Source: CAWAYH01 sp963786195
GTDB lineage: Bacteria > Acidobacteriota > Vicinamibacteria > Vicinamibacterales > 2-12-FULL-66-21
Direction: 5' to 3'
DNA length: 64,000 nucleotides
Assembly (NCBI GenBank): GCA_963786195.1
Contig: CAWAYH010000014.1
Coordinates: 62,001-126,000, forward strand
This document shows, piece after piece, positions 36,619 to 44,960 of the stretch (its first letter is position 1; each line of letters starts with the position of its first letter). The position numbers and the translations under genes are program-made. The notes beneath the pieces are model-generated. The model made no database searches. It was not told the origin of the DNA and saw nothing but the letters and a program-made list of their open reading frames with translations.

Positions 36619-39000
36619 ATGAGTCACGACCTGCGTTTCTCGCTCCGCACGCTCGCGAGGCATCCGGCGTTCACGCTGGTCGCGGTCACGACGCTCGCCC
36701 TCGGAATCGGCGCCAACGCAGCGGTGTTCAGCGTGATCGACGCGGTTCTGCTGCGGCCGCTTCCGTACCCCGAACCGGACCGCATCTTTCGCATGACGGA
36801 AGTGCCGTTCAGGTTTACACCCAGCGGCATGTTGCTCGGCCGGGTCGTCGAGCAGGCTCCAGAATTCGCCGGCATCGGGCTCTACGCAGACGGCGGCCTC
36901 AACCTCGGTGGCGAACCGGCCGAGCGCGTCCGCGCCGCGGCCGTCTCACCGGGATTCTTTGCAGCGCTCGGTGCCGCGCCGACCGTCGGGCGCACGTTCA
37001 CTGCCGATGACATGACCGCGAGCGCGCAGGTCGTGGTCATCAGCCACCGTCTTTGGGCGCGACGCTTCAACAGCGACCGCAGCATCCCTGGACGCACGGT
37101 GCTGCTGAACGGCAAGCCGTTCGTCGTGACAGGCGTCCTGCCTCCCCGGGTCGATTTTCCGAATGCGTCGGAGGTCTGGATTCCGTCCGGTTCCGATCGA
37201 CAGATCACCGGACGGGCATTCGCACCTGCCGTCATCGTCCGGCTGGCGCCGGGGATTACGCCCGAGCACGGGCGGGCGACGATGGATCGGCTCAACGACA
37301 GGATCTCAGCCGGCAATCCCGACCGGAAGTCTCCGCCGGCGACGCTCACGCCGCTCAGGGACATCCTGACCGGCGGCGTCCGTCCGATCGTGCTGCTCGT
37401 GGGCGCTGCCGTGGTGCTCGTGCTGCTCGTGGCGTGCATCAACGCCGCCAACCTGCTGCTCGCCCGCGTGGCGTCACGCGAGCGGGAGTTCGCCGTTCGG
37501 CGCGCCCTGGGCGCCTCACGCGGCCGGCTCATGCGTCAGGTGGTGAGCGAAAGCCTCGTGCTCGCGTCTCTTGCGGGCCTCGCCGCCATTCCGGCAGCAT
37601 CCGTCGCGCTCCAGGCCGTGCGGGTTCTGGTCCCGCCGACCATGCACGGCGTGACGGAGATCGCGATGAACGCTCGCGCGGTGGCTGCCACCGGCGCGCT
37701 CTCGGTTCTGACGGCGCTCCTGTTTGGCCTCGCGCCCTCGTTCTCGATCCGCGGTCGCGCAACGGCGGACGTCCTGCGCGGGGCGTCATCGTCCACGGCC
37801 GATCCGTTCTGGCGCAGGGTTCGCGGCGGCCTCGTGGTGCTCGAGGTCGCGATTGCGCTCGTCCTGCTCATCGGTGCGGTCACAATCGTAAGAACCGTGA
37901 ACGCGCTGATGTCCGTCGACCTCGGCGCACGTGGCGAGCGGGCGCTCGCGGCGGAAATCACACTGCCAACGGCGAAATACACCCAGTCGTGGCAGATCCT
38001 GCAGTTCTACGATCGGCTCGAAGGCTCGCTGCGGGCGGTGCCCGGCGTGCAGGAGATCGGGGCCACGACCTACATGCCCGGCACGCGCGAAGTCGGCGTC
38101 GGCCGAAGAATCGAAGTCGAGTCGACGCCCGTGGCGGAGACGGAATCCCGGCCTACGGCCAGCCACATTCTGGCCACGCCCGGGTACTTTCGCGCGATAG
38201 GCATCGATCTGGTCGCGGGACGGTCCTTCGAGATGACCGATATCGCCGACTCGCCCGCCGTCGCGCTCGTCAACGAACGGCTCGCGCGCGCGGTCGACCT
38301 CGATGCCGCAGCCATCCTGGGCCACCGACTCCAGCTTGGCTTCGGCGGAAAACAATCCTGGGCCGTCATCGTGGGCGTCGTCCGGGACGTGCGGTTGGGC
38401 GGGCCCGAGCGCAATGCCAGCCCACAGATCTACGTCCCGTACGCCCAGAGCCCGTCTTCCGGCACGCTCTATCTCGTCGTCAAGACGGGCACCGACCCTC
38501 GAACAGCGGTCGGCCCTGTGCGATCGGCCGTTGCTGCGATCGATCCCGACCTTCCGTTGTACAACGTCCGCACCTTCGACGAAATTCGCGCGACATATCT
38601 CTCGGACCGGCGTTTTGCGATGACGATGATGCTGGTCTTTGGCGGGCTGGCGTTCGCCCTGGCCACGATAGGGCTGTACGGGGTGGTGTCGTACCTCGTG
38701 CAGCTCCGGGCGCGCGAAATCGGCATCCGCATGGCGCTCGGCGCGTCCGCCGGGGTCGTCCACCGTCAGGTCCTCCGGAGCGGCCTCACGCTCGCGGCAG
38801 CCGGCACGGCGGCGGGCGTTGCCGGCGGGATCCTCCTTTCTCGGGTTTTGAAGGCGCTCGTCCCAGGCGTCCAGGGCGTCGACGCGCTGTCCGCCGTGAC
38901 GCTCGGGGTCGTCATCCTCCTGGTCGCCGGCGCAGCGACCTGGGTTCCCGCCCGCCGGGCGACGCGGGTGGACCCCTTGATTGCGCTTCGGGCCGAATAA
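36619..39000 (+). CDS. ADOP/MacB-type ABC permease
   Basis: An intact 793-residue permease. The N-terminus is LRFSLRTLARHPAFTLVAVT followed by LALGIGANAAVFSVIDAVLL, the ADOP pattern. Two MacB-PCD periplasmic domains (about 50-230 and 430-640) alternate with FtsX helix sets (about 265-400 and 665-790; SRE REFAVRRALGASRGRLMRQ and RAREIGIRMALGASAG loops). It follows the related permease at 34067 on the same strand; the two are similar in plan though diverged, as expected of lineage-specific duplicates. No ATP-binding subunit is nearby. Confidence 0.95.
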   Translation: MSHDLRFSLRTLARHPAFTLVAVTTLALGIGANAAVFSVIDAVLLRPLPYPEPDRIFRMTEVPFRFTPSGMLLGRVVEQAPEFAGIGLYADGGLNLGGEPAERVRAAAVSPGFFAALGAAPTVGRTFTADDMTASAQVVVISHRLWARRFNSDRSIPGRTVLLNGKPFVVTGVLPPRVDFPNASEVWIPSGSDRQITGRAFAPAVIVRLAPGITPEHGRATMDRLNDRISAGNPDRKSPPATLTPLRDILTGGVRPIVLLVGAAVVLVLLVACINAANLLLARVASREREFAVRRALGASRGRLMRQVVSESLVLASLAGLAAIPAASVALQAVRVLVPPTMHGVTEIAMNARAVAATGALSVLTALLFGLAPSFSIRGRATADVLRGASSSTADPFWRRVRGGLVVLEVAIALVLLIGAVTIVRTVNALMSVDLGARGERALAAEITLPTAKYTQSWQILQFYDRLEGSLRAVPGVQEIGATTYMPGTREVGVGRRIEVESTPVAETESRPTASHILATPGYFRAIGIDLVAGRSFEMTDIADSPAVALVNERLARAVDLDAAAILGHRLQLGFGGKQSWAVIVGVVRDVRLGGPERNASPQIYVPYAQSPSSGTLYLVVKTGTDPRTAVGPVRSAVAAIDPDLPLYNVRTFDEIRATYLSDRRFAMTMMLVFGGLAFALATIGLYGVVSYLVQLRAREIGIRMALGASAGVVHRQVLRSGLTLAAAGTAAGVAGGILLSRVLKALVPGVQGVDALSAVTLGVVILLVAGAATWVPARRATRVDPLIALRAE

Positions 39001-39102
39001 CCCTTCGACTCGCTGGCGCTCGCTCAGGGCAGGCCCCTTCGACTCGCGAGCGCTCGCTCAGGGCAGGCCCCTTCGACTCGCGAGCGCTCGCTCAGGGCAG
39101 GC
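39001..39102 (+). repeat. Three tandem copies of a 34-base palindromic repeat
   Basis: Units begin at 39001, 39035 and 39069: CCCTTCGACTCG, then CGAGCGCTCG (perfect palindrome in copies 2 and 3), then CTCAGGGCAGGC. A single inverted relative lies at 23198-23229. No spacer diversity exists, so it is not a CRISPR array. Confidence 0.9.
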
Positions 39103-39162
39103 AGATCTCCGCTTGACGTTGACGGTCGAGGTAGAAAGAATGATCAGGTCCAACGGTTACCA

Positions 39163-39567
39163 ATGGGCAACGTCATTGCCTTCCGGCGCATGAACGACTC
39201 ACCCGAGCACCGACGCGGACCCGATCGACGCAGCACGCGACGCGGCGGTCGGCGCGCGACCGACAAGGCGGGGTACGCGCCGCTCGTCCTGCTCGTTGAC
39301 GACAACGACGACAGCAACGGACGCTGCGAGGCTATCCTCGCCCGCCTTCACTTCGCGGTGGCGCCCACCCGCAGCATCGAAGAAGCCAGCCGCGTCATGG
39401 ACGCGCTTCGTCCCGACATCATCGTCGCGCGAGTCGCCGACGCCGCCGAGCTGCGGCGCGCGACGGCCGCCGATCTCCCCATCGTGCTCCTGTCAGACGA
39501 CGTGCTCGACCCGGAAGTCCTGATCAACGAGATCCGGCGCGAGCTGCGAAATTACAAGGGAAAGTAG
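39163..39567 (+). CDS. Degenerate receiver-domain protein
   Basis: 134 residues. A basic lead (HRRGPDRRSTRRGGRRATDK) precedes a receiver-like fold: LVLLVDDNDDSNGRCEAILA has the acidic pair, but the strand that should end in the phospho-acceptor reads RPDIIVARVADAAEL, with no Asp at the expected position. The remainder (LPIVLLSDDVLDPEVLINEI) keeps the fold. It is probably a non-phosphorylated pseudo-receiver used for binding. Preceded by the tandem repeat region. Confidence 0.7.
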   Translation: MGNVIAFRRMNDSPEHRRGPDRRSTRRGGRRATDKAGYAPLVLLVDDNDDSNGRCEAILARLHFAVAPTRSIEEASRVMDALRPDIIVARVADAAELRRATAADLPIVLLSDDVLDPEVLINEIRRELRNYKGK

Positions 39568-39617
39568 CCCGCCCCCGGCCGTGAGCCGGTTTGGCCGCCG
39601 TCAGCACATTACGGGGC

Positions 39618-40289
39618 ATGAGTCCCCTACGCCTGTGTATGACCGTGGCGGTCTGGCTCGCGATAGCCCCCGGGGCGAGCGCCCAGATCCAGCAGCCCGC
39701 AAACCCGGTCGCCCGCATGGACGTGACCGGTGTGCTCGCGTGGTTCAACGCCGACAAGGCCGAACTCGGCGAGTACGACAACTGGTACAACCGCGCCATC
39801 TACGGCGGCGCGGCCCTCGGCTGGTACTGGACGGACAACCTCAAGACCGAAGTCGACGTCGGCGTCACGTCGAGAGCCGAGCGCGATGTCTACTCGGTCG
39901 TGGTCGTGGACGGCCGGCAGACCTCGCGTGAGTCGACGTTTCACTTCAGCACGCGGCGCGTCACGCTCGGCCAGCAATACCAACTGTATCGAAACGTCTG
40001 GTTTCACCCGCACGTCGCAGGCGGGCTCGACCTCACCTGGGAGAAGACGGACCGGGAAGACGATGTGCTGTTCATCTTCGACCCGGTGGCCCGGCAGACC
40101 CTGCCCGCCAGGGAAGAACAGAGCTTCCCGACGCGCTCGGATTTCCACGCCCGTCCGTATCTTGGCGTCGGCTTCAAGGCGTACATGACGCAGCGGGCGT
40201 TCTTTCGATCGGACATGCGCCTGGTCTTCGGAAAAGGCGTGGACGAGGTTCTTCTTCGTTTTGGCTTCGGTGCGGACTTCAACCACTGA
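39618..40289 (+). CDS. Outer-membrane beta-barrel protein
   Basis: 223 residues from ATG 39618. A signal peptide (PLRLCMTVAVWLAIAPGASA) is followed by alternating beta strands rich in Tyr/Trp (NWYNRAIYGGAALGWYWTD; LGQQYQLYRNVWFHPHVAGG; ARPYLGVGFKAYMTQRAFFR) and ends LLRFGFGADFNH, the pattern of a small eight-stranded outer-membrane barrel. No ligand can be named. It lies upstream of the repeat-flanked gene 40388. Confidence 0.75.
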   Translation: MSPLRLCMTVAVWLAIAPGASAQIQQPANPVARMDVTGVLAWFNADKAELGEYDNWYNRAIYGGAALGWYWTDNLKTEVDVGVTSRAERDVYSVVVVDGRQTSRESTFHFSTRRVTLGQQYQLYRNVWFHPHVAGGLDLTWEKTDREDDVLFIFDPVARQTLPAREEQSFPTRSDFHARPYLGVGFKAYMTQRAFFRSDMRLVFGKGVDEVLLRFGFGADFNH

Positions 40290-40350
40290 CAACACGCACA
40301 ACACGGATAACGGATTTCTCACCGCGGACAACACGGACAACACGGATAAC
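40290..40350 (+). repeat. ACAACACGG word repeats, copy 2
   Basis: Six ACAACAC/ACGGATAAC words, including a CCGCGGACAACACGGACAAC stretch identical in wording to 5332-5400. Confidence 0.85.
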
Positions 40351-40387
40351 GCCAGAAGAGTTGATCAGATAGCTTTCAGGAGGATCC

Positions 40388-40814
40388 ATGAAACGCGCAA
40401 TTGCTCTCGTGCTGACGGTGGTGCTGATGGCGCCGGCGTGTGCGACGAGTCAGGCACCACGACTACAGGCATCACCGACCCCGGCGACCGAACTGACGCC
40501 ATCCGCTCGACAGGTCATGGCGGACTTCGCGCGCGGGCTGCCCATCGGATCGCGCGTTCGCGCGACGATGGCCGGATCGCGAACGGTGCGGGGAACGTTG
40601 ATGAGAGCCACCGACACGGCGATTGTCGTGCAGCCGCGCACGCGCGTGCCGGAACCGATGATCGAGATGCCGTTCGATCAGCTGGTGACGCTCGAGCTCG
40701 AGCAGCCCACCAGCGGATCGACCGGACGAACCATCGGCATCGCCGTGGCCGTGGGCGCGGGAGCCGCCCTCGGCGTCCTGGCTGATCCTGGCCGCGATAT
40801 ACGCGGGAGATTAG
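40388..40814 (+). CDS. Small envelope protein with C-terminal membrane helix (one frame break)
   Basis: ATG 40388 has AGGAGG four bases upstream. A signal sequence MKRAIALVLTVVLMAPACAT may be a lipoprotein signal (Cys18). The middle is a small-barrel-like region (GSRVRATMAGSRTVRGTLMR; AIVVQPRTRVPEPMIEMPFD). The open frame runs to 40849, but removing one G near 40782 gives GVLLILAAIYAGD and a stop at 40812-40814, a far better membrane end than the Arg-rich reading through the repeat. About 141 residues. Unknown function. It is bracketed by similar repeat copies (40322-40387 and 40817-40872). Confidence 0.65.
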
Positions 40815-40903
40815 TTCCGCGGACAACACGGACAACACAGATGCGTTGATGAGATAGCTTGTAGATCCGCGGCTTGTCCGCCTGAAGGCGGACACTACGG
40901 CCC
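40815..40903 (+). repeat. ACAACACGG words, copy 3, and GTCCGCCT hairpin
   Basis: CCGCGGACAACACGGACAAC at 40816-40840 is followed by GTTGATGAGATAGCTT, matching GTTGATCAGATAGCTT upstream of the gene at 40388. GTCCGCCT (40876-40883) pairs with AGGCGGAC (40886-40893), with ACTACGG after it. Confidence 0.8.
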
Positions 40904-40929
40904 CGCCTAAAACGCGGACTCTACGTCGA

Positions 40930-41673
40930 TCAGCGCCTGGCCCGGTATTCGACGGCGACCGCTTCGATCAACTCCTCGTCTCTGACCTGCGCGGCAGCCC
41001 CGACGTTGAGTTTCTCGCGGATCCGGCGGGCGAGCTGACGCGCGGTCTGCATGCGCAGGTGGTCGGGCAGATCCTGACGCCGGGCGAGGAACGCTTCAAT
41101 CACCTCGAACTCCTCGGCTGTGAGCCGTTCGGCACCCAGCCGGACGGAGGCAGGCGGCGCCTCCGGGCGTGACGCGCGCTCCACGACGCGCTCGTGGACG
41201 ACAACGGTGCCCGCCGCGAGGTCTCCCAGACGCTGATTGCGTGCCGTGAAGAACACCGACAGCAGGCCGACTGCGTAGATGCCCGGGAGTTGATCGACGA
41301 TCCGGAGAAGGTTGCGCAGGATCGAATCGAACGTCGAAATCGGCTGGCCCGACACGCTGATGACGCGCAGCCCGACCGCGCGCTTTCCCGGCGTCTGCCC
41401 GACCCACATCGCTTCGAACGCCGCGTAGTAACCGTAGTACAGAAGGAAGCCGAGCAGCACGAGCACCGCCAGCACCCAGGTTTCGAGATCCCGGCGGCCG
41501 ATCGCGCGGAACCACGTCGCCCCAATCGCGATGAGCCCGAGGACGAGGAACACCACGATCTGAATCAGCGTGTCGATGGTCAGCGCCAGGAAGCGGCTGC
41601 CCGCGCCCGCGAGGGGAAACTCCAGCGCAATTTGCTCTGGCGTGTCGATGATAAGCTTTTCCGGTGACGGCAC
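40930..41673 (-). CDS. RDD-family membrane protein
   Basis: About 247 residues. The RDD signature is seen early (GAGSRFLALTIDTLIQIVVF, the Arg and Asp of helix 1), with QTPGKRAVGLRVISVSGQP in the middle loop and LSVFFTARNQRLGDLAAGTV. Three to four membrane helices precede a charged C-terminal tail. The start is one of the closely spaced GTG codons 41688, 41679 or 41673; 41673 has AGGAG seven bases upstream. It is head-to-head with, and overlaps, the SpoIIM gene. RDD and SpoIIM proteins usually accompany MoxR/DUF58 clusters such as the one downstream. Confidence 0.88.
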   Translation of the reverse strand: MPSPEKLIIDTPEQIALEFPLAGAGSRFLALTIDTLIQIVVFLVLGLIAIGATWFRAIGRRDLETWVLAVLVLLGFLLYYGYYAAFEAMWVGQTPGKRAVGLRVISVSGQPISTFDSILRNLLRIVDQLPGIYAVGLLSVFFTARNQRLGDLAAGTVVVHERVVERASRPEAPPASVRLGAERLTAEEFEVIEAFLARRQDLPDHLRMQTARQLARRIREKLNVGAAAQVRDEELIEAVAVEYRARR

Positions 41674-42653
41674 CGGCACTCTCCTCACACTGGATTGAGA
41701 AACGCAAGGGTCACTGGTCGCGGCTCGAGTCGCTGGTGGCCCGCGGGCGTCGTGGAGTGTCCACTCTGTCGCACGACGAGCTGCGTGAGCTGGCGCTATT
41801 GTACCGTCAGACCGCGGCAGATCTTTCGACCGCGCGCGAGCATCGGGCGGACGCGCAGCTGGCCGGCTACCTCAATCAGCTGCTGGGCCGCGCACACAAC
41901 TTGATCTACTCGGGCCGTGCGCCGCGGCCGCGCGGGCTCATCGGTTTTTACACACGAACCTTCCCACAGGTGTTTCGCGCGACGTGGCGGTACACAGCGG
42001 CCGCGACGGCGATCTTCGTCCTCGGCGGAATCGCCGGCGCCGCGGTCTCGCTCGCCGATCCAGGCTTCCAACGCTTCGTGCTCGGCGGCGAAATGATGGA
42101 CACGATCTCGCGGCGCGAGATGTGGACCCACAGCATCCTCGCGGTCAAGCCGCTGGCGTCGAGCGCCATCCTCACCAACAACCTGAGCGTGTCGTTCGTC
42201 GCGTTTGCGAGCGGGATTACCGCCGGCATCGGCACTGCCTGGATGATGCTGTTCAACGGCCTGATGATCGGCGTGATCGGTACGGCCTGCGAGCGCGCCG
42301 GCATGAGCCTCTCGCTGTGGAGCTTCGTCGCACCGCATGGAGCGCTCGAGCTCCCGGCCATCTTCATCGCGGGCGGCGCCGGCTTCGTCCTGGGACACGG
42401 GCTGCTCGATCCCGGCACGCTGGCGCGCCGCGACGCGCTGGCCGAGGCAGGAGGCCGCGCGATTCGCCTGCTGTTGGGCGTGATCCCGCTGCTCATCGTC
42501 GCCGGCGTCATCGAAGGCTTCGTTTCGCCGGTTCCGATCCCTGCGGCGACGAAGTTCGTCATCTCCGCATCGCTGGCAGTGCTCCTCGCCCTCTACCTTC
42601 TGCGCTGCGGAGCGTCCCCGGAGGAAGCCCCTACAGCAGCCCTCGCTCTTTGA
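41664..42653 (+). CDS. Stage II sporulation protein M (SpoIIM)-like membrane protein
   Basis: 329 residues from GTG 41664. The soluble N-terminal helical region (LSHDELRELALLYRQTAADL) leads to membrane helices, with the family motif FYTRTFPQVFRATWRYTAAA, SAILTNNLSVSFVAFASGIT and FVAPHGALELPAIFIAGGAG. TAAGCT lies six bases upstream without a Shine-Dalgarno, hinting at a leaderless mRNA. In non-sporulating bacteria this family is of unknown function. Its 3' end overlaps the DUF58 gene by 23 bases on the other strand. Confidence 0.88.
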   Translation: MTAPALSSHWIEKRKGHWSRLESLVARGRRGVSTLSHDELRELALLYRQTAADLSTAREHRADAQLAGYLNQLLGRAHNLIYSGRAPRPRGLIGFYTRTFPQVFRATWRYTAAATAIFVLGGIAGAAVSLADPGFQRFVLGGEMMDTISRREMWTHSILAVKPLASSAILTNNLSVSFVAFASGITAGIGTAWMMLFNGLMIGVIGTACERAGMSLSLWSFVAPHGALELPAIFIAGGAGFVLGHGLLDPGTLARRDALAEAGGRAIRLLLGVIPLLIVAGVIEGFVSPVPIPAATKFVISASLAVLLALYLLRCGASPEEAPTAALAL

Positions 42654-44007
42654 CCTCCAGATACCGGTCCACGAGCCCTCCTGAGAGCTCTCCGGGGGAC
42701 ACTTCGAGCACGAGCGCTCCGCGCTGACGGACGCCGCGCAGCAGCGCCTCGCGACGGCCGAGCGTTTCCTGCGCGGCCATGACACGGTACATGTCCGTCG
42801 GGGATGCCGGCAAAGAGGCCGCGAGCGCGCGGATGTCCGGCTGGCTCATCACTGCGAACAGCAGCACGTGCGTCGGCGTCATGCGCAGCGCGTGCTCGAT
42901 GACGTCGGGCACGCCGGCCGTTTCAGCGACCTCGGTCAGCCACACGATCAGAGCGCGGCGCTTCTGCGCGCTGATCACCGCAGCGGCAGCCGCGCGGTGG
43001 TTGGCCTCGGATGCCTCGGCCCGCACGACCGCCAGCGCGTCGACGAGGCCGCGCAGGTGGCTCGCGCCTCGCGCCGGAGCGACGCGCTGCTGCACGCGGC
43101 GGCCGTACGCCAGCAGCCCGACGCGGTCGCCCGACGCCAGCGCGACCTGCGCAAGCGACAGCGCTCCCGTGACCGAGCGATCCAGCAGCGTCTGCCCTGC
43201 CGCGCGGGCGCGCAGCAGGCGTCCGGCGTCGACGAGGATCCACACCGTCTGACTGCGTTCCGGCTGGTAGAGTTTCGTGACGAGCTTGCCGCGCTTCGCC
43301 GACGCGCTCCAGCAGACGTCGCGCCGCTCGTCACCCGGCCGGTAGTCGCGCAGGCTCTCGAACTCACGTCCGGCACCGGGGCGTCGGGCCCGGCGCTTTT
43401 CGAGCGCGACCTGCCGGCTGCGGATCAGATACATCGAATGTTGACGGGCCGCCTGCAAGTCGGGATACACGCGTGCGGTCTGACTCAGCGGCGCAATCCC
43501 CCATCGCCTCACCAGCTGCCAGTCGCCCTGCCATTCCAGCGCGACCCCGCCCATCGCCGAATCGCCGCGTTCGCGTGGTTCAACGACGTACGACGCGCTC
43601 GCAGTCTCGCCGTTCCGCACGCGCAGGCTGCGCTCGGGCAGGGTCCGGCTCAATTCCGGGCCTGCGTAATCCATCAGGCGGATCTCGATCGGCACAGCTC
43701 CGCGATTGTGGACCTGGATCTCGACAGTCGCCGGCGCGCCGATCGTCAACGGCGCGGCCCAGCGTCGCGTAACCGTCAGGCGTGACGGAGGCGGCAAACG
43801 ACGAAGGTCGAGGATCGCAAGCGCGATCACGATCGCGTCCCAGCCGAACATCAGGAGGATCGCCCGCCGATCGATCCAGGCCGGCGCGAGCCAGAGCAGA
43901 CCGGCCGCCAGCAACACGAACGCGCGAGGCGCGAGGCCGAACGATGCGGGACCGTTCGCGTGCGCTTCGGCGACGACGGGCGCGGGGGCCAGACGCGTCG
44001 TTGTCAC
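42631..44007 (-). CDS. DUF58-domain protein
   Basis: 458 residues. Two N-terminal membrane helices (FVLLAAGLLWLAPAWIDRRA; ILLMFGWDAIVIALAILDLR) are followed by an Ig-like region and the DUF58 core (GREFESLRDYRPGDERRDVC, WSASAKRGKLVTKLYQPERS), whose fold resembles a von Willebrand factor A domain (QTVWILVDAGRLL). DUF58 proteins pair with MoxR ATPases. ATG/GTG start overlaps the MoxR stop by four bases. Last gene of the minus-strand operon that starts at 48082. Confidence 0.93.
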   Translation of the reverse strand: MTTTRLAPAPVVAEAHANGPASFGLAPRAFVLLAAGLLWLAPAWIDRRAILLMFGWDAIVIALAILDLRRLPPPSRLTVTRRWAAPLTIGAPATVEIQVHNRGAVPIEIRLMDYAGPELSRTLPERSLRVRNGETASASYVVEPRERGDSAMGGVALEWQGDWQLVRRWGIAPLSQTARVYPDLQAARQHSMYLIRSRQVALEKRRARRPGAGREFESLRDYRPGDERRDVCWSASAKRGKLVTKLYQPERSQTVWILVDAGRLLRARAAGQTLLDRSVTGALSLAQVALASGDRVGLLAYGRRVQQRVAPARGASHLRGLVDALAVVRAEASEANHRAAAAAVISAQKRRALIVWLTEVAETAGVPDVIEHALRMTPTHVLLFAVMSQPDIRALAASLPASPTDMYRVMAAQETLGRREALLRGVRQRGALVLEVSPGELSGGLVDRYLEVKERGLL

Positions 44008-44960
44008 TTCGGTACGTCGACGGCGGCGAGCACATCCGTCGTCACTTGATCAGGCGTCAGGCCTTCGAGATCGGCGTCGGGCTTGAGAATCAATCGGTGC
44101 CGGAACACCGGTGGCGCCGCCTGCTTCACGTCGTCCGGGAGCAGGTAGTCCCGCCCGTCCATGGCCGCGATGGCCTTGGCGAGCTGCATCAGGTGCACCG
44201 CCCCGCGCGGGCTCACGCCCAAGGTCAGCGACGGCCAGTCGCGGGTTCGACGCGTGACCGCGGCGATATAGGCGAACAGCGGCGCTTCGACTTTGACCGC
44301 GGCGACTTCGCGTCGTGCCTGGTCGATCTGCGCGGACTCGAGCGGAGCCAGATCGAGCGATTCGATCGCGCGGGAATCGAATCCGTGATGATGCCGCTCG
44401 AGAATCGCTTCTTCCTCGCGCGCGCCTTCGTCCGGGTAGCCAAGCTTGATCTTGACGAGAAATCGATCCAGCTCCGCTTCCGGCAAGGGATAGGTGCCTT
44501 CGAACTCGACTGGATTCTGCGTCGCAAACGCGGCAAACGCGGCAGACAGCCGGTGGCTCGTGCCATCGATCGTCACCTGCCGTTCTTCCATCGCTTCGAG
44601 CAGTGCCGCCTGCGTGCGGGGCGGCATGCGGTTGATTTCATCGACCAGCAGGAGGTCGGTGAAGATCGGCCCTTTGTGCAGCGTGAACGCCGACGTGCTC
44701 ATGTTGAACACATTGGCGCCGACGATGTCGGCAGGCATGAGGTCGGGCGTGCACTGCACGCGCTGGAACTGCAGGCGAAGGATGCGCGCGAGCGTGCGGA
44801 CGGCCAGCGTCTTGGCGAGACCCGGCACGCCTTCGAGGAGCGCGTGTCCGCCGCATACGATGGTCAGGAGGAGCAGGTCGATCATCTCCGCCTGGCCGAC
44901 GATCACCTTGGCCAGCTCGCGCCGGGCCTGTCCCGTTACCTGTTCGAGGGTGCTTGGCAT
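44004..44960 (-). CDS. MoxR-family AAA+ ATPase
   Basis: 318 residues, intact. Walker A region is degenerate in the MoxR manner (GGHALLEGVPGLAKTLAVRT), Walker B is FTDLLLVDEINRMPPRTQAA, and sensor 1/family motif is FATQNPVEFEGTYPLPEAEL. MoxR ATPases act as chaperones that mature or activate VWA-type partners, here most likely the DUF58 protein downstream. It overlaps the DUF4350 gene by one base upstream (TGATG) and DUF58 by four bases downstream. Confidence 0.95.
   Translation of the reverse strand: MPSTLEQVTGQARRELAKVIVGQAEMIDLLLLTIVCGGHALLEGVPGLAKTLAVRTLARILRLQFQRVQCTPDLMPADIVGANVFNMSTSAFTLHKGPIFTDLLLVDEINRMPPRTQAALLEAMEERQVTIDGTSHRLSAAFAAFATQNPVEFEGTYPLPEAELDRFLVKIKLGYPDEGAREEEAILERHHHGFDSRAIESLDLAPLESAQIDQARREVAAVKVEAPLFAYIAAVTRRTRDWPSLTLGVSPRGAVHLMQLAKAIAAMDGRDYLLPDDVKQAAPPVFRHRLILKPDADLEGLTPDQVTTDVLAAVDVPK

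Noticed and set aside
39001..39102. CRISPR array
   Set aside because: The three 34-base units are directly adjacent with no variable spacers and no cas genes.
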